Of a stretch of 46,146 nucleotides of DNA, positions 28,158 to 36,917 are shown piece by piece. Source of the stretch: an uncultured Flavobacteriaceae bacterium (GTDB taxonomy: Bacteria; Bacteroidota; Bacteroidia; Flavobacteriales; Flavobacteriaceae); NCBI GenBank assembly GCA_938010765.1, contig CALLVX010000087.1:1-46146 (forward strand), in the 5' to 3' direction. Every line of letters starts with the position of its first letter. Positions within the stretch are counted from its first letter, which is position 1. Both the position numbers and the translations under genes were made by a program. The notes under the pieces were generated by a model. That model did no database searches and was not told the origin of the DNA. It was given only the letters and a program-made list of their open reading frames with translations.

Positions 28158-28165
28158 TAAAAGTA
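28158..28165 (-). promoter_or_regulatory. possible -7 box for mreB
   Basis: On the minus strand this reads TACTTTTA, one base from TAnnTTTG, 50 bp upstream of the mreB ATG and just past the purH stop. It suggests that the mre cluster can be transcribed separately from purH. The -33 is not clear. Confidence 0.33.
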
Positions 28166-28171
28166 GTGAAA

Positions 28172-29701
28172 TTAATGCTTAAAATGACGGGTGCCCGTCA
28201 TAACCATCGCAACATCATTTTCATTACAATAGTCGATACTTAATTGGTCTTTTATAGACCCGCCCGGCTGTATAACGCTCGAAATGCCATTTTTATGCGA
28301 AATTTCTACACAATCTGGAAATGGGAAAAAAGCATCGCTCGCCATCACCGCTCCTTTAAGGTCAAAATTGAATGACTTTGCTTTGTTAATTGCTTGGTTT
28401 AGTGCATCTACACGAGATGTTTGCCCGGTACCACTGGCGCATAACTGTCGGTTTTTTGCCAAAACAATAGTGTTCGATTTGGTGTGCTTACAGAGTTTCG
28501 AAGCGAAGATTAAATCTTCGAGCTCTTCCTTCGTCGGTTCCTTATCGGTCACATATTGCAATTCGGCCACTGTATCGGTTTTGTAATCTTTATCCTGAAC
28601 CAATACCCCGTTCAAACAAGTTCGAACAATGGTATCTGGAAGCGTAACCTCATTTTGAATTAGGATGATCCTATTTTTCTTTCCTTTTAAAGTTTCGAGT
28701 GCCTCTTCCGAGTAGCTTGGCGCAATCACCACCTCACAAAACAATTGATGAATTTCTAAGGCGGTCGGGTTGTCTATTTCTACATTGCTAATAAGAATCC
28801 CGCCAAAGGCCGATACCGGATCGCCTGCCAAGGCATCTACATAGGCTTGGTGAATAGAGTTGCGAGTGGCAAGGCCACAGGCATTGTTGTGTTTTAAAAT
28901 GGCAAAGGTGGGGGCGTCTTTCCTAAATTCATTCATTAACAGTACAGCGGCATCTACATCGAGTAAATTATTATAAGACAATTCCTTGCCGTGCAATTTT
29001 GAAAACATCGCCTCAAAATTTCCAAAGAAAAAACCTTTTTGATGTGGGTTTTCGCCGTATCGTAATACTTTTCCTTTCGTCTCGCTTATTTTTAACACAG
29101 CCTCGGCATGATCTTTATTGAAGTAGTTAAAAATGGCTGTATCGTAATGGGAAGAAACATTGAACGATTTTGCCGCAAATCGCTTGCGATTTTCCAAGGT
29201 GGTACTCCCATTTCCATTAGATATAACAGTTAGGAAATCACTATAATCTTCCATAGAAGATACGCAGAGCACGTCTTTATAATTTTTAGCGGCGGCGCGA
29301 ATCAATGAGATGCCACCTATATCTATTTTTTCAATAATGTCTTGTTCCGAAGCACCGCTGGCCACTGTCTTTTCAAAAGGGTAGAGGTCAACGATCACAA
29401 TATCTAACTGAGGAATCTCGAACTCTTCTAATTGCGCAACATCGCCCTCGTGGTCTTGTCGGTTTAAGATACCCCCGAATACTTTTGGGTGCAAGGTTTT
29501 TACCCTTCCTCCTAAAATTGAAGGGTAGCTGGTTACCTCTTCTACGGGAACAACATCAATTCCAAGATCTTTGATAAATTTTTCGGTTCCCCCGGTCGAA
29601 TAGATAGTAATGCCAAGTTCATCGAACTTTCTGACAATTGGTTCCAATCCGTCTTTGTGGAAAACAGAAATTAAGGCTGAAGTAGCTTTTTTAGTACTCA
29701 T
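28172..29701 (-). CDS. purH: bifunctional AICAR transformylase / IMP cyclohydrolase
   Basis: A 509-residue enzyme that completes purine synthesis. The N-terminal IMP cyclohydrolase part opens 'KKATSALISVFHKDGLEPIVRKFDELGITIYSTGGT' and includes 'GRVKTLHPKVFGGIL'. The C-terminal transformylase part has 'KHTKSNTIVLAKNRQLCASGTGQTSRVDAL' and ends 'VMTGTRHFKH'. The start at 29701 (MSTKKAT) is preferred over 29734. It fits the family, and a perfect -7 box at 29736-29743 would put transcription initiation downstream of the longer start. purH followed by mreB is a frequent Bacteroidota order. Confidence 0.96.
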   Translation of the reverse strand: MSTKKATSALISVFHKDGLEPIVRKFDELGITIYSTGGTEKFIKDLGIDVVPVEEVTSYPSILGGRVKTLHPKVFGGILNRQDHEGDVAQLEEFEIPQLDIVIVDLYPFEKTVASGASEQDIIEKIDIGGISLIRAAAKNYKDVLCVSSMEDYSDFLTVISNGNGSTTLENRKRFAAKSFNVSSHYDTAIFNYFNKDHAEAVLKISETKGKVLRYGENPHQKGFFFGNFEAMFSKLHGKELSYNNLLDVDAAVLLMNEFRKDAPTFAILKHNNACGLATRNSIHQAYVDALAGDPVSAFGGILISNVEIDNPTALEIHQLFCEVVIAPSYSEEALETLKGKKNRIILIQNEVTLPDTIVRTCLNGVLVQDKDYKTDTVAELQYVTDKEPTKEELEDLIFASKLCKHTKSNTIVLAKNRQLCASGTGQTSRVDALNQAINKAKSFNFDLKGAVMASDAFFPFPDCVEISHKNGISSVIQPGGSIKDQLSIDYCNENDVAMVMTGTRHFKH

Positions 29702-29735
29702 TTTACTGCGTGTAATTTGTGGGTTAAGAGACACG

Positions 29736-29743
29736 CAAAAGTA
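29736..29743 (-). promoter_or_regulatory. -7 box for purH
   Basis: Minus strand TACTTTTG is a perfect TAnnTTTG element, 34 bp before the ATG at 29701. A TTTTG also lies upstream, but its spacing (13 bp) is short for a -33 box. Confidence 0.5.
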
Positions 29744-29870
29744 CCTTTTTTAAAAGCAAAACTAAGAGGAGGTTATCAACAAAACCCAGAAAGTTTTGAA
29801 CGATGTGAAGGGGGCTCACGGGCTTTTCTCCCGAGTGGGCATAAAGCGGTTTTGATCCCGTGGGAAGTGC

Positions 29871-30326
29871 TTATACCATTATTTTGGCCACTTCGTTATT
29901 TACAAACTCTAAAAAACGTTCATCTTCTTTGGTGAAGGCATCGGGGGTATCACTGTCAATATCTATTTGTCCTATATTTTCCCCTTTCAAGAATAACGGC
30001 ACAACGATCTCTGACTGTACGCTTATACTACAGGCGATATAGTTGTCTTGTGCTTGTACATCGGGTACCACGAAATTTTCGTTGGATACTGCTACCTGTC
30101 CGCAAATGCCTTTCCCGAAGGGTATGATCGTATGGTCTGTCGGCGCCCCGGCATAGGGGCCTAGTTTTAATTCTTCCCTGTCGCCGTTTCTGAAATAGAA
30201 ACCTACCCAATTATAGGTTTCCAACTCCTTTTTGAGAAACTCGCAAAGTGCTTGTAAGCGTTCCTCTACCGATGAATCGGTTTGAGAGAGAAGGGTCGTG
30301 ATCTGAGGGCGAAGGGTACTGAACAT
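29871..30326 (-). CDS. GAF-domain protein, probable free methionine-(R)-sulfoxide reductase family
   Basis: A 151-residue single GAF domain. The block 'GKGICGQVAVSNENFVVPDVQAQDNYIACSISVQSEIVVPLF' followed by 'GQIDIDSD' resembles the fRMsr (MsrC) consensus. Cys is present in the 'GICG' and 'YIAC' positions, which match two of the redox cysteines of the E. coli enzyme. If active it would reduce free methionine-R-sulfoxide in the cytosol and complement MsrA and MsrB encoded about 9 kb away. A sensory GAF role remains possible. Confidence 0.75.
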   Translation of the reverse strand: MFSTLRPQITTLLSQTDSSVEERLQALCEFLKKELETYNWVGFYFRNGDREELKLGPYAGAPTDHTIIPFGKGICGQVAVSNENFVVPDVQAQDNYIACSISVQSEIVVPLFLKGENIGQIDIDSDTPDAFTKEDERFLEFVNNEVAKIMV

Positions 30327-30342
30327 CTGAATATAATTTGAA

Positions 30343-30350
30343 CAAAAATA
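30343..30350 (-). promoter_or_regulatory. -7 box for the GAF/fRMsr gene
   Basis: Minus strand TATTTTTG is a perfect TAnnTTTG element, 16 bp upstream of the ATG at 30326. No clear -33 TTTG. Confidence 0.45.
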
Positions 30351-30422
30351 ATTATTTTCCCGCTTTGAAAATAGCCGCGCTCATAGATTTTGCAAAAGCG
30401 GTATCGGGAAAATTGATGCCAT

Positions 30423-30454
30423 AAAAAAAAGGGATGTTTCACAACATCCCTTTT
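30423..30454 (-). terminator. terminator after the 364-aa lipoprotein gene
   Basis: A perfect 8-bp stem (GGGATGTT at 30431-30438, AACATCCC at 30443-30450, loop TCAC) is flanked by A8 and T4. Transcripts of the minus-strand lipoprotein gene would therefore end in a U8 run. It lies 25 bp past that gene's stop. Confidence 0.87.
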
Positions 30455-30478
30455 AGTAATCTTATAAATTTTAATTTA

Positions 30479-31573
30479 TTAAGGCTGAATCTTTACATCG
30501 AATTCGATAAAATCGGTATTTCCAAAACCAGGTTGAATGGCCGTGATTTTTATCAAACCTTTCTTACCATAATTGTCAACGAACTCGATTACGTTGCCAA
30601 CGGCTAAATTGGTAATCTTCTGTGCTCCTGAACTGCTAATGTTATCTAAATCTCCAGATAGTGTAACACCATCAAACATAGCTGCATCCATAGTAGAAAC
30701 TCCAAAAAATGCTTCATTCAAGGTTTCTGTTGCAGCATCTTCTTCATCTGCACCGGGTTCAAGGCCCTGAACAGGAAAGCCAAAAGAGGCATCATATTGG
30801 GCCGTAGAGGCAAAAGATGCATTATCATCGGCAGAGACACCTGAGGCACCGTAGTAGTAACCAAAATCCCAGAAGGCTCTGAATTCGGGACCTACATTTA
30901 TCTTGTACACGGTTTCGTTTAAAAGAGAGAAGAACGTTTCGGTATTTCCATTTACATCTGGCGCGAATAATTTAACACCGGCAAATTCCCGTACCGAGGC
31001 AGCCGGGTTGGTTCCGGTACCGATGGTAACCGTAATGGTTCCTACCCCAAGGGCAAGTCGCTTGCTGGCATCTCTAAAATCTCCTTTTCCCTTCGTGGTC
31101 CAAAAACTGTATACTATAGACCCATTGTCTATATTCGGAACGGGAAGTTCAAATGTAAAATCAATTTCTTTTTTAGTAGCACCATCCAAGTCGATGGATC
31201 CATCTGCCTTTAAAGCCTTCGTTAAATCGGCACTGGTCAGATCAAAACTGTTGAATGGCATATCACCCTGTCCTGAGATGTTCTGGGTAATGTACATTCT
31301 ACGTTGCGTAATATCGGTAGAGGTGAAAATTACTCTCCCGGGAACCGTAGTGCCTACTTCGCCGCTAGAAGAAGCGGTGGTTATATTGCTTGAAATATCT
31401 CCTTCGTTAAAAACGATGGTGGCTACCGTTGGTGTAGTGGGGTCGTCACCTTGGTCCGGAACATCCGGAGTTTCGAAAATATTACCATCGTCCGAGGAAC
31501 AACTGGCGATAAATAAGGTTAATGACAAGGCCACCAAAGCTGTTTTCATGGTGGATTTTAAATAGTTTTTCAT
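30479..31573 (-). CDS. lipoprotein of unknown function
   Basis: A 364-residue protein with a lipoprotein signal ('LTLFIASCSSDDG') and a low-complexity Asp/Thr/Pro linker right after the Cys. A beta-rich region follows, without a motif I recognise ('FTSTDITQRRMYITQNISGQGDMPFNSFDLTSADL', 'IDFTFELPVPNIDNGSIVYSFWTT', 'KVQPG'-like ending 'FIEFDVKIQP'). The SSDD after the lipid Cys is a frequent surface-lipoprotein feature in Bacteroidota, so surface exposure is plausible. It is monocistronic with its own terminator. Confidence 0.7.
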   Translation of the reverse strand: MKNYLKSTMKTALVALSLTLFIASCSSDDGNIFETPDVPDQGDDPTTPTVATIVFNEGDISSNITTASSSGEVGTTVPGRVIFTSTDITQRRMYITQNISGQGDMPFNSFDLTSADLTKALKADGSIDLDGATKKEIDFTFELPVPNIDNGSIVYSFWTTKGKGDFRDASKRLALGVGTITVTIGTGTNPAASVREFAGVKLFAPDVNGNTETFFSLLNETVYKINVGPEFRAFWDFGYYYGASGVSADDNASFASTAQYDASFGFPVQGLEPGADEEDAATETLNEAFFGVSTMDAAMFDGVTLSGDLDNISSSGAQKITNLAVGNVIEFVDNYGKKGLIKITAIQPGFGNTDFIEFDVKIQP

Positions 31574-31818
31574 AAGTTTTACAATTAATGGATAATGTTA
31601 GTATGTTGGTCTAACGGTTTTGTAGGTTGTTTCGTATGCTAAAGTTCTTTTTTTTTAAAATATGAGTTATGAGTACGGTATGCTACTTTGAGAGTTGATA
31701 ACTGCCAATAAATTCATTTTTAGGAAATGGGTGATAGGCTTATTTTTACGAGAGTGGATATATCCGGGAACTAATCTTTTACAAGATTGCGGCCAATAAG
31801 CCAAAGAAACACTATGCT

Positions 31819-32496
31819 ATGAACAAAATTTATGGAATCGTACTGATCGGGTTGGCAATGCTTGGGTGCAAAGAAAAGACAATTGAAAAACCAACCTTTA
31901 TAGAAAAGGTAGTGTTCAATCAAGATTTGAAGGATGAGCTAAAAAGGATGGAAAAAGTAGATCAAATTGCTGCCTATATTCCGCAAGGCGAATACACCAA
32001 GATGTCGGAAAAAGAATGGACTTCATTTAAGGATAGTGTGTTTGCCACACATCAAAAACGGGTCGAGGAAATTTTTAATGAAGTTGGTTTTGTTGGGTAT
32101 GATCAGGCAGGGAAAGAGGGTTCCGATAACTTTTGGGTGCTGGTGCAACATGCAGACCATAAACCTGAATTTCAAAAAAAAGTTTTAGAGAAAATGAAGG
32201 TACAGGTCGATCGTGGCAATGCAACGGCTGAATATTACGGATATTTGGTAGACAGGGTGCAAATAAATACCGGAGAAGAACAGCTGTATGGAACACAATT
32301 CGAATACAACGAATTCGGACAGGCATTTCCCAAAAATATATCGGATACGACCGGAATCAACGCCAGAAGAATTTCGTTGGGACTAACACCTATGATCGAA
32401 CGAATGAATGAAATGACCTTGTTTCACTTTCAGATGAACAAAGAACATTTTGCGGAAAAAGGAATAACGGAGCCGAAATTGTACACGACCGATTAA
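31819..32496 (+). CDS. DUF6624-like lipoprotein
   Basis: A 225-residue protein with a lipobox ('LAMLGC', Cys about residue 17). The rest resembles the DUF6624 group. It contains 'GFVGYDQAGKEGSDNFWVLVQHADHKPEFQKKVLEKM', 'YLVDRVQINTGEEQLYGTQF' and 'ISDTTGINARRISLGL'. The conserved His-Ala-Asp and Gly-Glu-x-Gln-x-Tyr-Gly-Thr-Gln blocks are characteristic, but no activity is established. It is flanked by non-coding gaps on both sides, so it is probably transcribed alone. Confidence 0.72.
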   Translation: MNKIYGIVLIGLAMLGCKEKTIEKPTFIEKVVFNQDLKDELKRMEKVDQIAAYIPQGEYTKMSEKEWTSFKDSVFATHQKRVEEIFNEVGFVGYDQAGKEGSDNFWVLVQHADHKPEFQKKVLEKMKVQVDRGNATAEYYGYLVDRVQINTGEEQLYGTQFEYNEFGQAFPKNISDTTGINARRISLGLTPMIERMNEMTLFHFQMNKEHFAEKGITEPKLYTTD

Positions 32497-32534
32497 TACT
32501 AGTAAGAGCCCTAAAAAATAGAGCGATAAATGGT

Positions 32535-32551
32535 CCGTTTTAAAAAAACGG
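32535..32551 (+). other. small hairpin after the DUF6624 gene
   Basis: CCGTTTT and AAAACGG form a 7-bp stem with loop AAA, 39 bp past the stop codon at 32496. No T-run follows, so termination is uncertain. A TATCTTTT sequence at 32576-32583, close to a -7 box, could serve the next gene. Confidence 0.35.
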
Positions 32552-32635
32552 CGCTGTACTAATCCGAAAAATCAGTATCTTTTAAAGGCACCGCTTCATT
32601 CAAAATACTGTTGTATGGCATTAAAAAAATGACCA

Positions 32636-33202
32636 ATGAGAACCTCCTTGCTAGTATTATTTTTGCTGTATTTCTTAGTGGGATGCGCTGAGGAGAAATT
32701 AACGCATCAACAGAGTGTTACCACCTATTTCAATGCCAGAGATACCGGTAATTATCACGAATTAAAAACAGTTGTAGCCGATAGTATCACCATTGTTGCG
32801 GGAGATTTCGTTATGCCATACGCCCCTGATACTTTTTATGAACAATTTAAATGGGACTCCGTATTTCAACCGTCGTATGAAATAGTTGATCTGGTAGAAA
32901 TAGACGATGAGATCGTTGCGACCGTAACTTTAAATTCCATTCGTAATGCCTTTTTAAAAAACGCCGGGATGACATGTCGGTACAAAATCTCCTTCGCTTA
33001 CAGAAAAATCTCAAAAATCGAAGAATTGGAATGCAAGGGTGCTGATTGGAATATTTGGCAAAAAGAGCGGGATTCTTTGGTGAATTGGATCAAGAAAAAG
33101 CACCCTGAACTCGATGGTTTTATTCATAATATGACAATGAGTGGTGCGCTAAATTATCTAAAGGCGATCGAGTTGTACAAAAAAGCTAAAAACGACCTGT
33201 AA
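32636..33202 (+). CDS. small lipoprotein, possibly NTF2-like fold
   Basis: A 188-residue protein with lipobox 'YFLVGC' (Cys about residue 17). The following 'TTYFNARDTGNYHELKTVVADSITIVAGDFVMPYAPDTFYEQFKWDSVF' has the helix-strand layout of SnoaL/NTF2-like proteins. A helical C-terminus follows. The fold is suggested by pattern only; no catalytic residues can be assigned. Confidence 0.65.
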   Translation: MRTSLLVLFLLYFLVGCAEEKLTHQQSVTTYFNARDTGNYHELKTVVADSITIVAGDFVMPYAPDTFYEQFKWDSVFQPSYEIVDLVEIDDEIVATVTLNSIRNAFLKNAGMTCRYKISFAYRKISKIEELECKGADWNIWQKERDSLVNWIKKKHPELDGFIHNMTMSGALNYLKAIELYKKAKNDL

Positions 33203-33317
33203 ACACGCCTTATGAAAAACGCTGGCAACCCTTCTAAGTTCAAACTAACCACATAATTCCCTTAAATCCCAAAATACTAGCGTTGCCTTTCAGAACGTTA
33301 AAGAGTTGTAAAGAAAT

Positions 33318-33346
33318 TTTGAGCGATCTATTATTTCGTATTTTTA
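33318..33346 (+). promoter_or_regulatory. promoter of the metal-handling locus
   Basis: TTTG at 33318-33321 and TATTTTTA at 33339-33346 are separated by 17 bp. They resemble the Bacteroidota -33 TTTG / -7 TAnnTTTG pair with one mismatch. The box ends only 5 bp before the ATG at 33352, so the message would have almost no leader. Confidence 0.45.
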
Positions 33347-33351
33347 CACCG

Positions 33352-33750
33352 ATGAAGGTATATTTTCACAGACTGTTATCTGTTGCAATGGCACTGTTGT
33401 TGTTGGCTTCCACTACTTCGTGGAAAGTTGACAAACACTATTGTATGGGGCATTTGGTAGATTTGGCATTTTTTACCGATGCCAAAGGTTGTGGTATGGA
33501 TGAGATGGCCGTGGAAGGTTCAGTAATGACTTGTTGCGACAGTGAAACGGTGATTATTGATGCCCAGGACGACTTAAGCTTCTCCTTGGAAGAGAACGAT
33601 TTGGCCTCGCCAGTATTTTTGGTTGCATTTCTACATTCTTATAAAGTTGTTTTTCAGGTTCTTGAAAAACGGTTAGTACCTCATGAAGTATATCCACCAC
33701 CTTTACTAGTCAAGGATATTCAGCTGTTAGATCAAGTGTTCCTTATTTGA
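33352..33750 (+). CDS. HYC_CC_PP-family protein
   Basis: A 132-residue exported protein with the motifs that name the family. 'DKHYCMGHLVD' gives HYC, 'VMTCCDSE' gives CC, and 'EVYPPPLL' gives PP. A signal peptide (MKVYFHRLLSVAMALLLLAS) precedes them, and this is why the start at 33352 is chosen over the longer frame from 33283. The Cys/His content and the HMA and TonB genes downstream suggest binding or sensing of a soft metal ion such as copper. The function of the family is not established. Confidence 0.82.
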   Translation: MKVYFHRLLSVAMALLLLASTTSWKVDKHYCMGHLVDLAFFTDAKGCGMDEMAVEGSVMTCCDSETVIIDAQDDLSFSLEENDLASPVFLVAFLHSYKVVFQVLEKRLVPHEVYPPPLLVKDIQLLDQVFLI

Positions 33751-33863
33751 ATAGTATTTTTTGATTTGTCCCGACAAACTCGGAAAGCTATTGAGGTGTG
33801 TTCAATAGGCAAATTGATACAATTCTCATCTTCAAGAGAATGAAATACTGGTAATATCACAAG

Positions 33864-34592
33864 ATGAAACAAACATATTCGATCGGCGGAATGACCTGCA
33901 TGGGTTGTGTTACTGCCGTAAGTGGAAAACTGGCTGCAGTAGCCGGTATCGATCAGGTAGCTATAAGCCTTGAGAAGGAAGAAGCCACGCTGTCAATGAA
34001 ACGCCCGGTGGCTTTGGTCGAGCTGAAAGCTGCTTTGAATGGTAAATACACCATTTGGGAGCGGCCGGCAACGCAAGAAAGGGTAAAGCTTGCAAATCGT
34101 ACCAAGGAGCCTTCTAAGATACAACAGCTAAGACCATTGCTGTTGATTTTTGCCTATCTCTTTTCAGCCTCTTTTCTGCTGCATTTTAAGCAATGGGATA
34201 TGAAGGAGGCCATGCTCGATTTTATGGGGTTGTTTTACATTGTTTTTAGCTTTTTTAAGCTGTTGGATCTAAAAGGTTTTCCTGCAAGCTTTCGAATGTA
34301 CGATCCCTTGGCGAAAGTGGTTCCAGGGTATGCATGGGTGTACCCTTTTCTAGAGTTGGCGCTGGGGTTATTATTTCTGTTTCGATTTCAGGTTGAATTG
34401 GCCCTTATCATCACTATTGTGGTGTTGGGTATTACAACTATTGGTGTTGCCAGAACGCTTTTGGATAAAAAGAAGATTCAGTGTGCTTGCCTTGGTACGG
34501 CGCTAAAACTGCCGATGACAGAGGCTACACTGATCGAAAATTCTATCATGTTGACCATGGCCGCAGTGCTCTTGAGTCAATTTATATTCTAA
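33864..34592 (+). CDS. HMA-domain / MauE-like membrane fusion protein
   Basis: A 242-residue protein in two parts. Residues 1-67 are a heavy-metal-associated domain with 'GGMTCMGC' (CxxC). Residues about 88-240 are a four-helix MauE/DoxX-like redox membrane domain ending with 'CACLGTALKLPMTEATLIEN'. The fusion suggests metal-ion handling linked to thiol redox chemistry in the inner membrane. It lies between the HYC_CC_PP gene and the TonB receptor and is probably part of the same import system. Confidence 0.85.
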   Translation: MKQTYSIGGMTCMGCVTAVSGKLAAVAGIDQVAISLEKEEATLSMKRPVALVELKAALNGKYTIWERPATQERVKLANRTKEPSKIQQLRPLLLIFAYLFSASFLLHFKQWDMKEAMLDFMGLFYIVFSFFKLLDLKGFPASFRMYDPLAKVVPGYAWVYPFLELALGLLFLFRFQVELALIITIVVLGITTIGVARTLLDKKKIQCACLGTALKLPMTEATLIENSIMLTMAAVLLSQFIF

Positions 34593-34660
34593 AAAAAAAA
34601 TAACGAGGCGATCCAATGGTGTTTTAGGGCAGTTGGATTGCACTTACGATAAAGAAACAA

Positions 34661-36901
34661 ATGAAATTATATATAGCAATAATCCTCACATTGTTGTTTT
34701 CAGTACCAATGCTTTCACAGGATAAAGTGGATGGTATGGTCATGGAAGCGAATTCGGTAGGTAAGCATATAGGGCTTTCGGGAGCTAATGTGTATTGGAT
34801 GAACTCCCAGATCGGGACGGTTACCAATGAAGAAGGGCTTTTTGCCATCCCGTATAGCAAGGAGTACAGGAAATTGATCATCAGTTTTGTAGGTTTTGAA
34901 TCGGATACATTGACTATCAACGAGCCGAAAACGATCCATCATTCACTACAACCCTCCAATGAATTGGATGAAGTGGTAGTAGCACAAAAGAAAGAAGCCG
35001 TAAAAAAAGCCTATTTCAGTGCCCAAAATGTGATTACTGTGAACAGTGCAGAACTTTTAAAGGCGGCATGCTGCAACCTCTCAGAAAGTTTTGAGACCAA
35101 CCCGGCCATCGATGTCAACTTTTCAGATGCGCTGACAGGAACAAAACAGATTCAAATGCTCGGGCTAACCAGTCCTTATTTGTTGATTACTCAAGAGAAC
35201 ATTCCAATGGTGCGAGGGGCTTCGCAAGCATTTGGGTTAACCTTTACCCCGGGTACCTGGGTAGAGAGTATTCAAATTACCAAAGGCGCAGGGAGCGTCG
35301 TGAATGGCTATGAAAGTATCTCGGGGCAAATCAATACAGAGTTGGTAAAACCGTTAACGGATAAAAGCCTATTTGTAAACGGGTATGCCAACAGAAATGG
35401 ACGGTTAGAGCTCAATACCCATTTTAATCGAAAATTAACCGATAAACTAAGTATGGGTTTTTATATTCATGGAAATCGAAGAGACGCAAAAGAAGATCGC
35501 AACGATGATGGTTTTTTAGATGCACCCTTGGCCAATCAACTAAATGTAATGAACCGCTGGCAATACCAAAACCCGGAAACAGGATGGGTCAGTTTTATTA
35601 ATTTTCGATTCTTAAATGACGAAAAACAAGTAGGACAAGTAAATTTTAACCCTGAAAAAGATCGCTTCACTACAAATTCATGGGGTAGCGAAATAAATAC
35701 CCGTAGGTTCGATTCCTCTATTAAACTGGGCTATGTTTTTCCTGAATTACCCTTTCAGAGTGTTGGGTTTCAAGCTTCTTATAGCAAACACAAACAAGAT
35801 TCCTATTACGGTTTTAGAGCATATGATATTGAGCATGAGAGCATGTACTCTAACCTTATTTTTAATTCGATCATAGGGAATACCCGAAGTAAATTCAAAA
35901 CGGGCATTACTTTGGCGTACGATGGCTATGAAGAAGTGGTAAATACGCAAGATTTTGATAGAAAAGATAATTCAATAGGGGCCTTTTTCGAGTATAGTTA
36001 TGAAGACCTTGAGAAAATTAGCCTTACTGCCGGTGTTCGGGTCGATACCCACAACCGTCTGGGAACATTTATTACACCACGGTTGCACGTGCGGTATACA
36101 CCTTGGGAAAAGGCAAGCCTTCGCGGCTCATTCGGACGCGGTAAAAGAGCGGCGAATATTTTTGCAGAAAATCAGCAATTGTTTGCCTCTTCTAGAAGTA
36201 TTCAAATTGTTGATGCCGGAGGTTCGATCTATGGTTTGGACCCTGAAGACGCCTGGAATTATGGGGTTAGTTTTTTGCAGGGCTTTACATTTTTGGAACG
36301 CCCGGGAAATATCACCTTCGACTTTTACAGAACTGATTTTAGAAACCAAGTTGTGGTAGATTGGGAGAACCCACGAGCGGTTTTCTTCTTCAATTTAGAG
36401 GGGAAAAGTTTCGCCAACAGTTTTCAGATCGAGCTGAACCATGAAATTCTGAATAATCTAGAGTTCCGTACCGCCTATAAATATTATAACGTAAAAACTG
36501 ACTACCGTTCGGGTAGTCTGCAGAAACCTTTATTGGCACCACACCGCTTTTTTGCAAATTTGGGATATGAAACCGAATCCAAAGAGAACGGAGCGCAATG
36601 GCGATTTGATTATACCTTGCATACCCTAGGCGAACAGCGGTTGCCGAATACCGACGTGAATCCGCCCGAATTCAGGCTTGGGGAATTTACCAAGGGCTAT
36701 AGTTTAATGAATGCACAAGTAACCAAGGTTTTTTCAAAGGCTTTTGAAGTGTACGTCGGAGGAGAAAATTTAACTAATTTTAGACAAATGAACCCTGTTT
36801 TAAGTGCCGATGACCCGTTTGGCGCAAATTTTGATACGAGTATTGTATACGCCCCTATTATGGGAAGGATGTTTTACGGGGGATTTAGATTTAGTCTATA
36901 A
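34661..36901 (+). CDS. TonB-dependent receptor, probably for a metal ion or chelate
   Basis: A 746-residue outer-membrane receptor. It has a signal peptide, a CarboxypepD_reg-like domain (about residues 22-100), a plug (about 115-225) and a 22-strand barrel ending in 'GGFRFSL'. The plug carries the unusual 'KAACCNLSESFETNPAIDVNFSDALTGTKQIQMLGL', where the Cys pair could bind metal. There is no SusD partner, arguing against glycan uptake. The adjacent HMA proteins on both sides point to copper or another soft metal. The substrate is inferred. Confidence 0.88.
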   Translation: MKLYIAIILTLLFSVPMLSQDKVDGMVMEANSVGKHIGLSGANVYWMNSQIGTVTNEEGLFAIPYSKEYRKLIISFVGFESDTLTINEPKTIHHSLQPSNELDEVVVAQKKEAVKKAYFSAQNVITVNSAELLKAACCNLSESFETNPAIDVNFSDALTGTKQIQMLGLTSPYLLITQENIPMVRGASQAFGLTFTPGTWVESIQITKGAGSVVNGYESISGQINTELVKPLTDKSLFVNGYANRNGRLELNTHFNRKLTDKLSMGFYIHGNRRDAKEDRNDDGFLDAPLANQLNVMNRWQYQNPETGWVSFINFRFLNDEKQVGQVNFNPEKDRFTTNSWGSEINTRRFDSSIKLGYVFPELPFQSVGFQASYSKHKQDSYYGFRAYDIEHESMYSNLIFNSIIGNTRSKFKTGITLAYDGYEEVVNTQDFDRKDNSIGAFFEYSYEDLEKISLTAGVRVDTHNRLGTFITPRLHVRYTPWEKASLRGSFGRGKRAANIFAENQQLFASSRSIQIVDAGGSIYGLDPEDAWNYGVSFLQGFTFLERPGNITFDFYRTDFRNQVVVDWENPRAVFFFNLEGKSFANSFQIELNHEILNNLEFRTAYKYYNVKTDYRSGSLQKPLLAPHRFFANLGYETESKENGAQWRFDYTLHTLGEQRLPNTDVNPPEFRLGEFTKGYSLMNAQVTKVFSKAFEVYVGGENLTNFRQMNPVLSADDPFGANFDTSIVYAPIMGRMFYGGFRFSL

Positions 36902-36917
36902 AATAAAATTGAAACAA

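Noticed and set aside
30903..31565. A 220-aa plus-strand open frame over the 364-aa lipoprotein gene
   Set aside because: The minus-strand frame has a proper lipobox and a terminator; the plus frame has neither signal nor domain.
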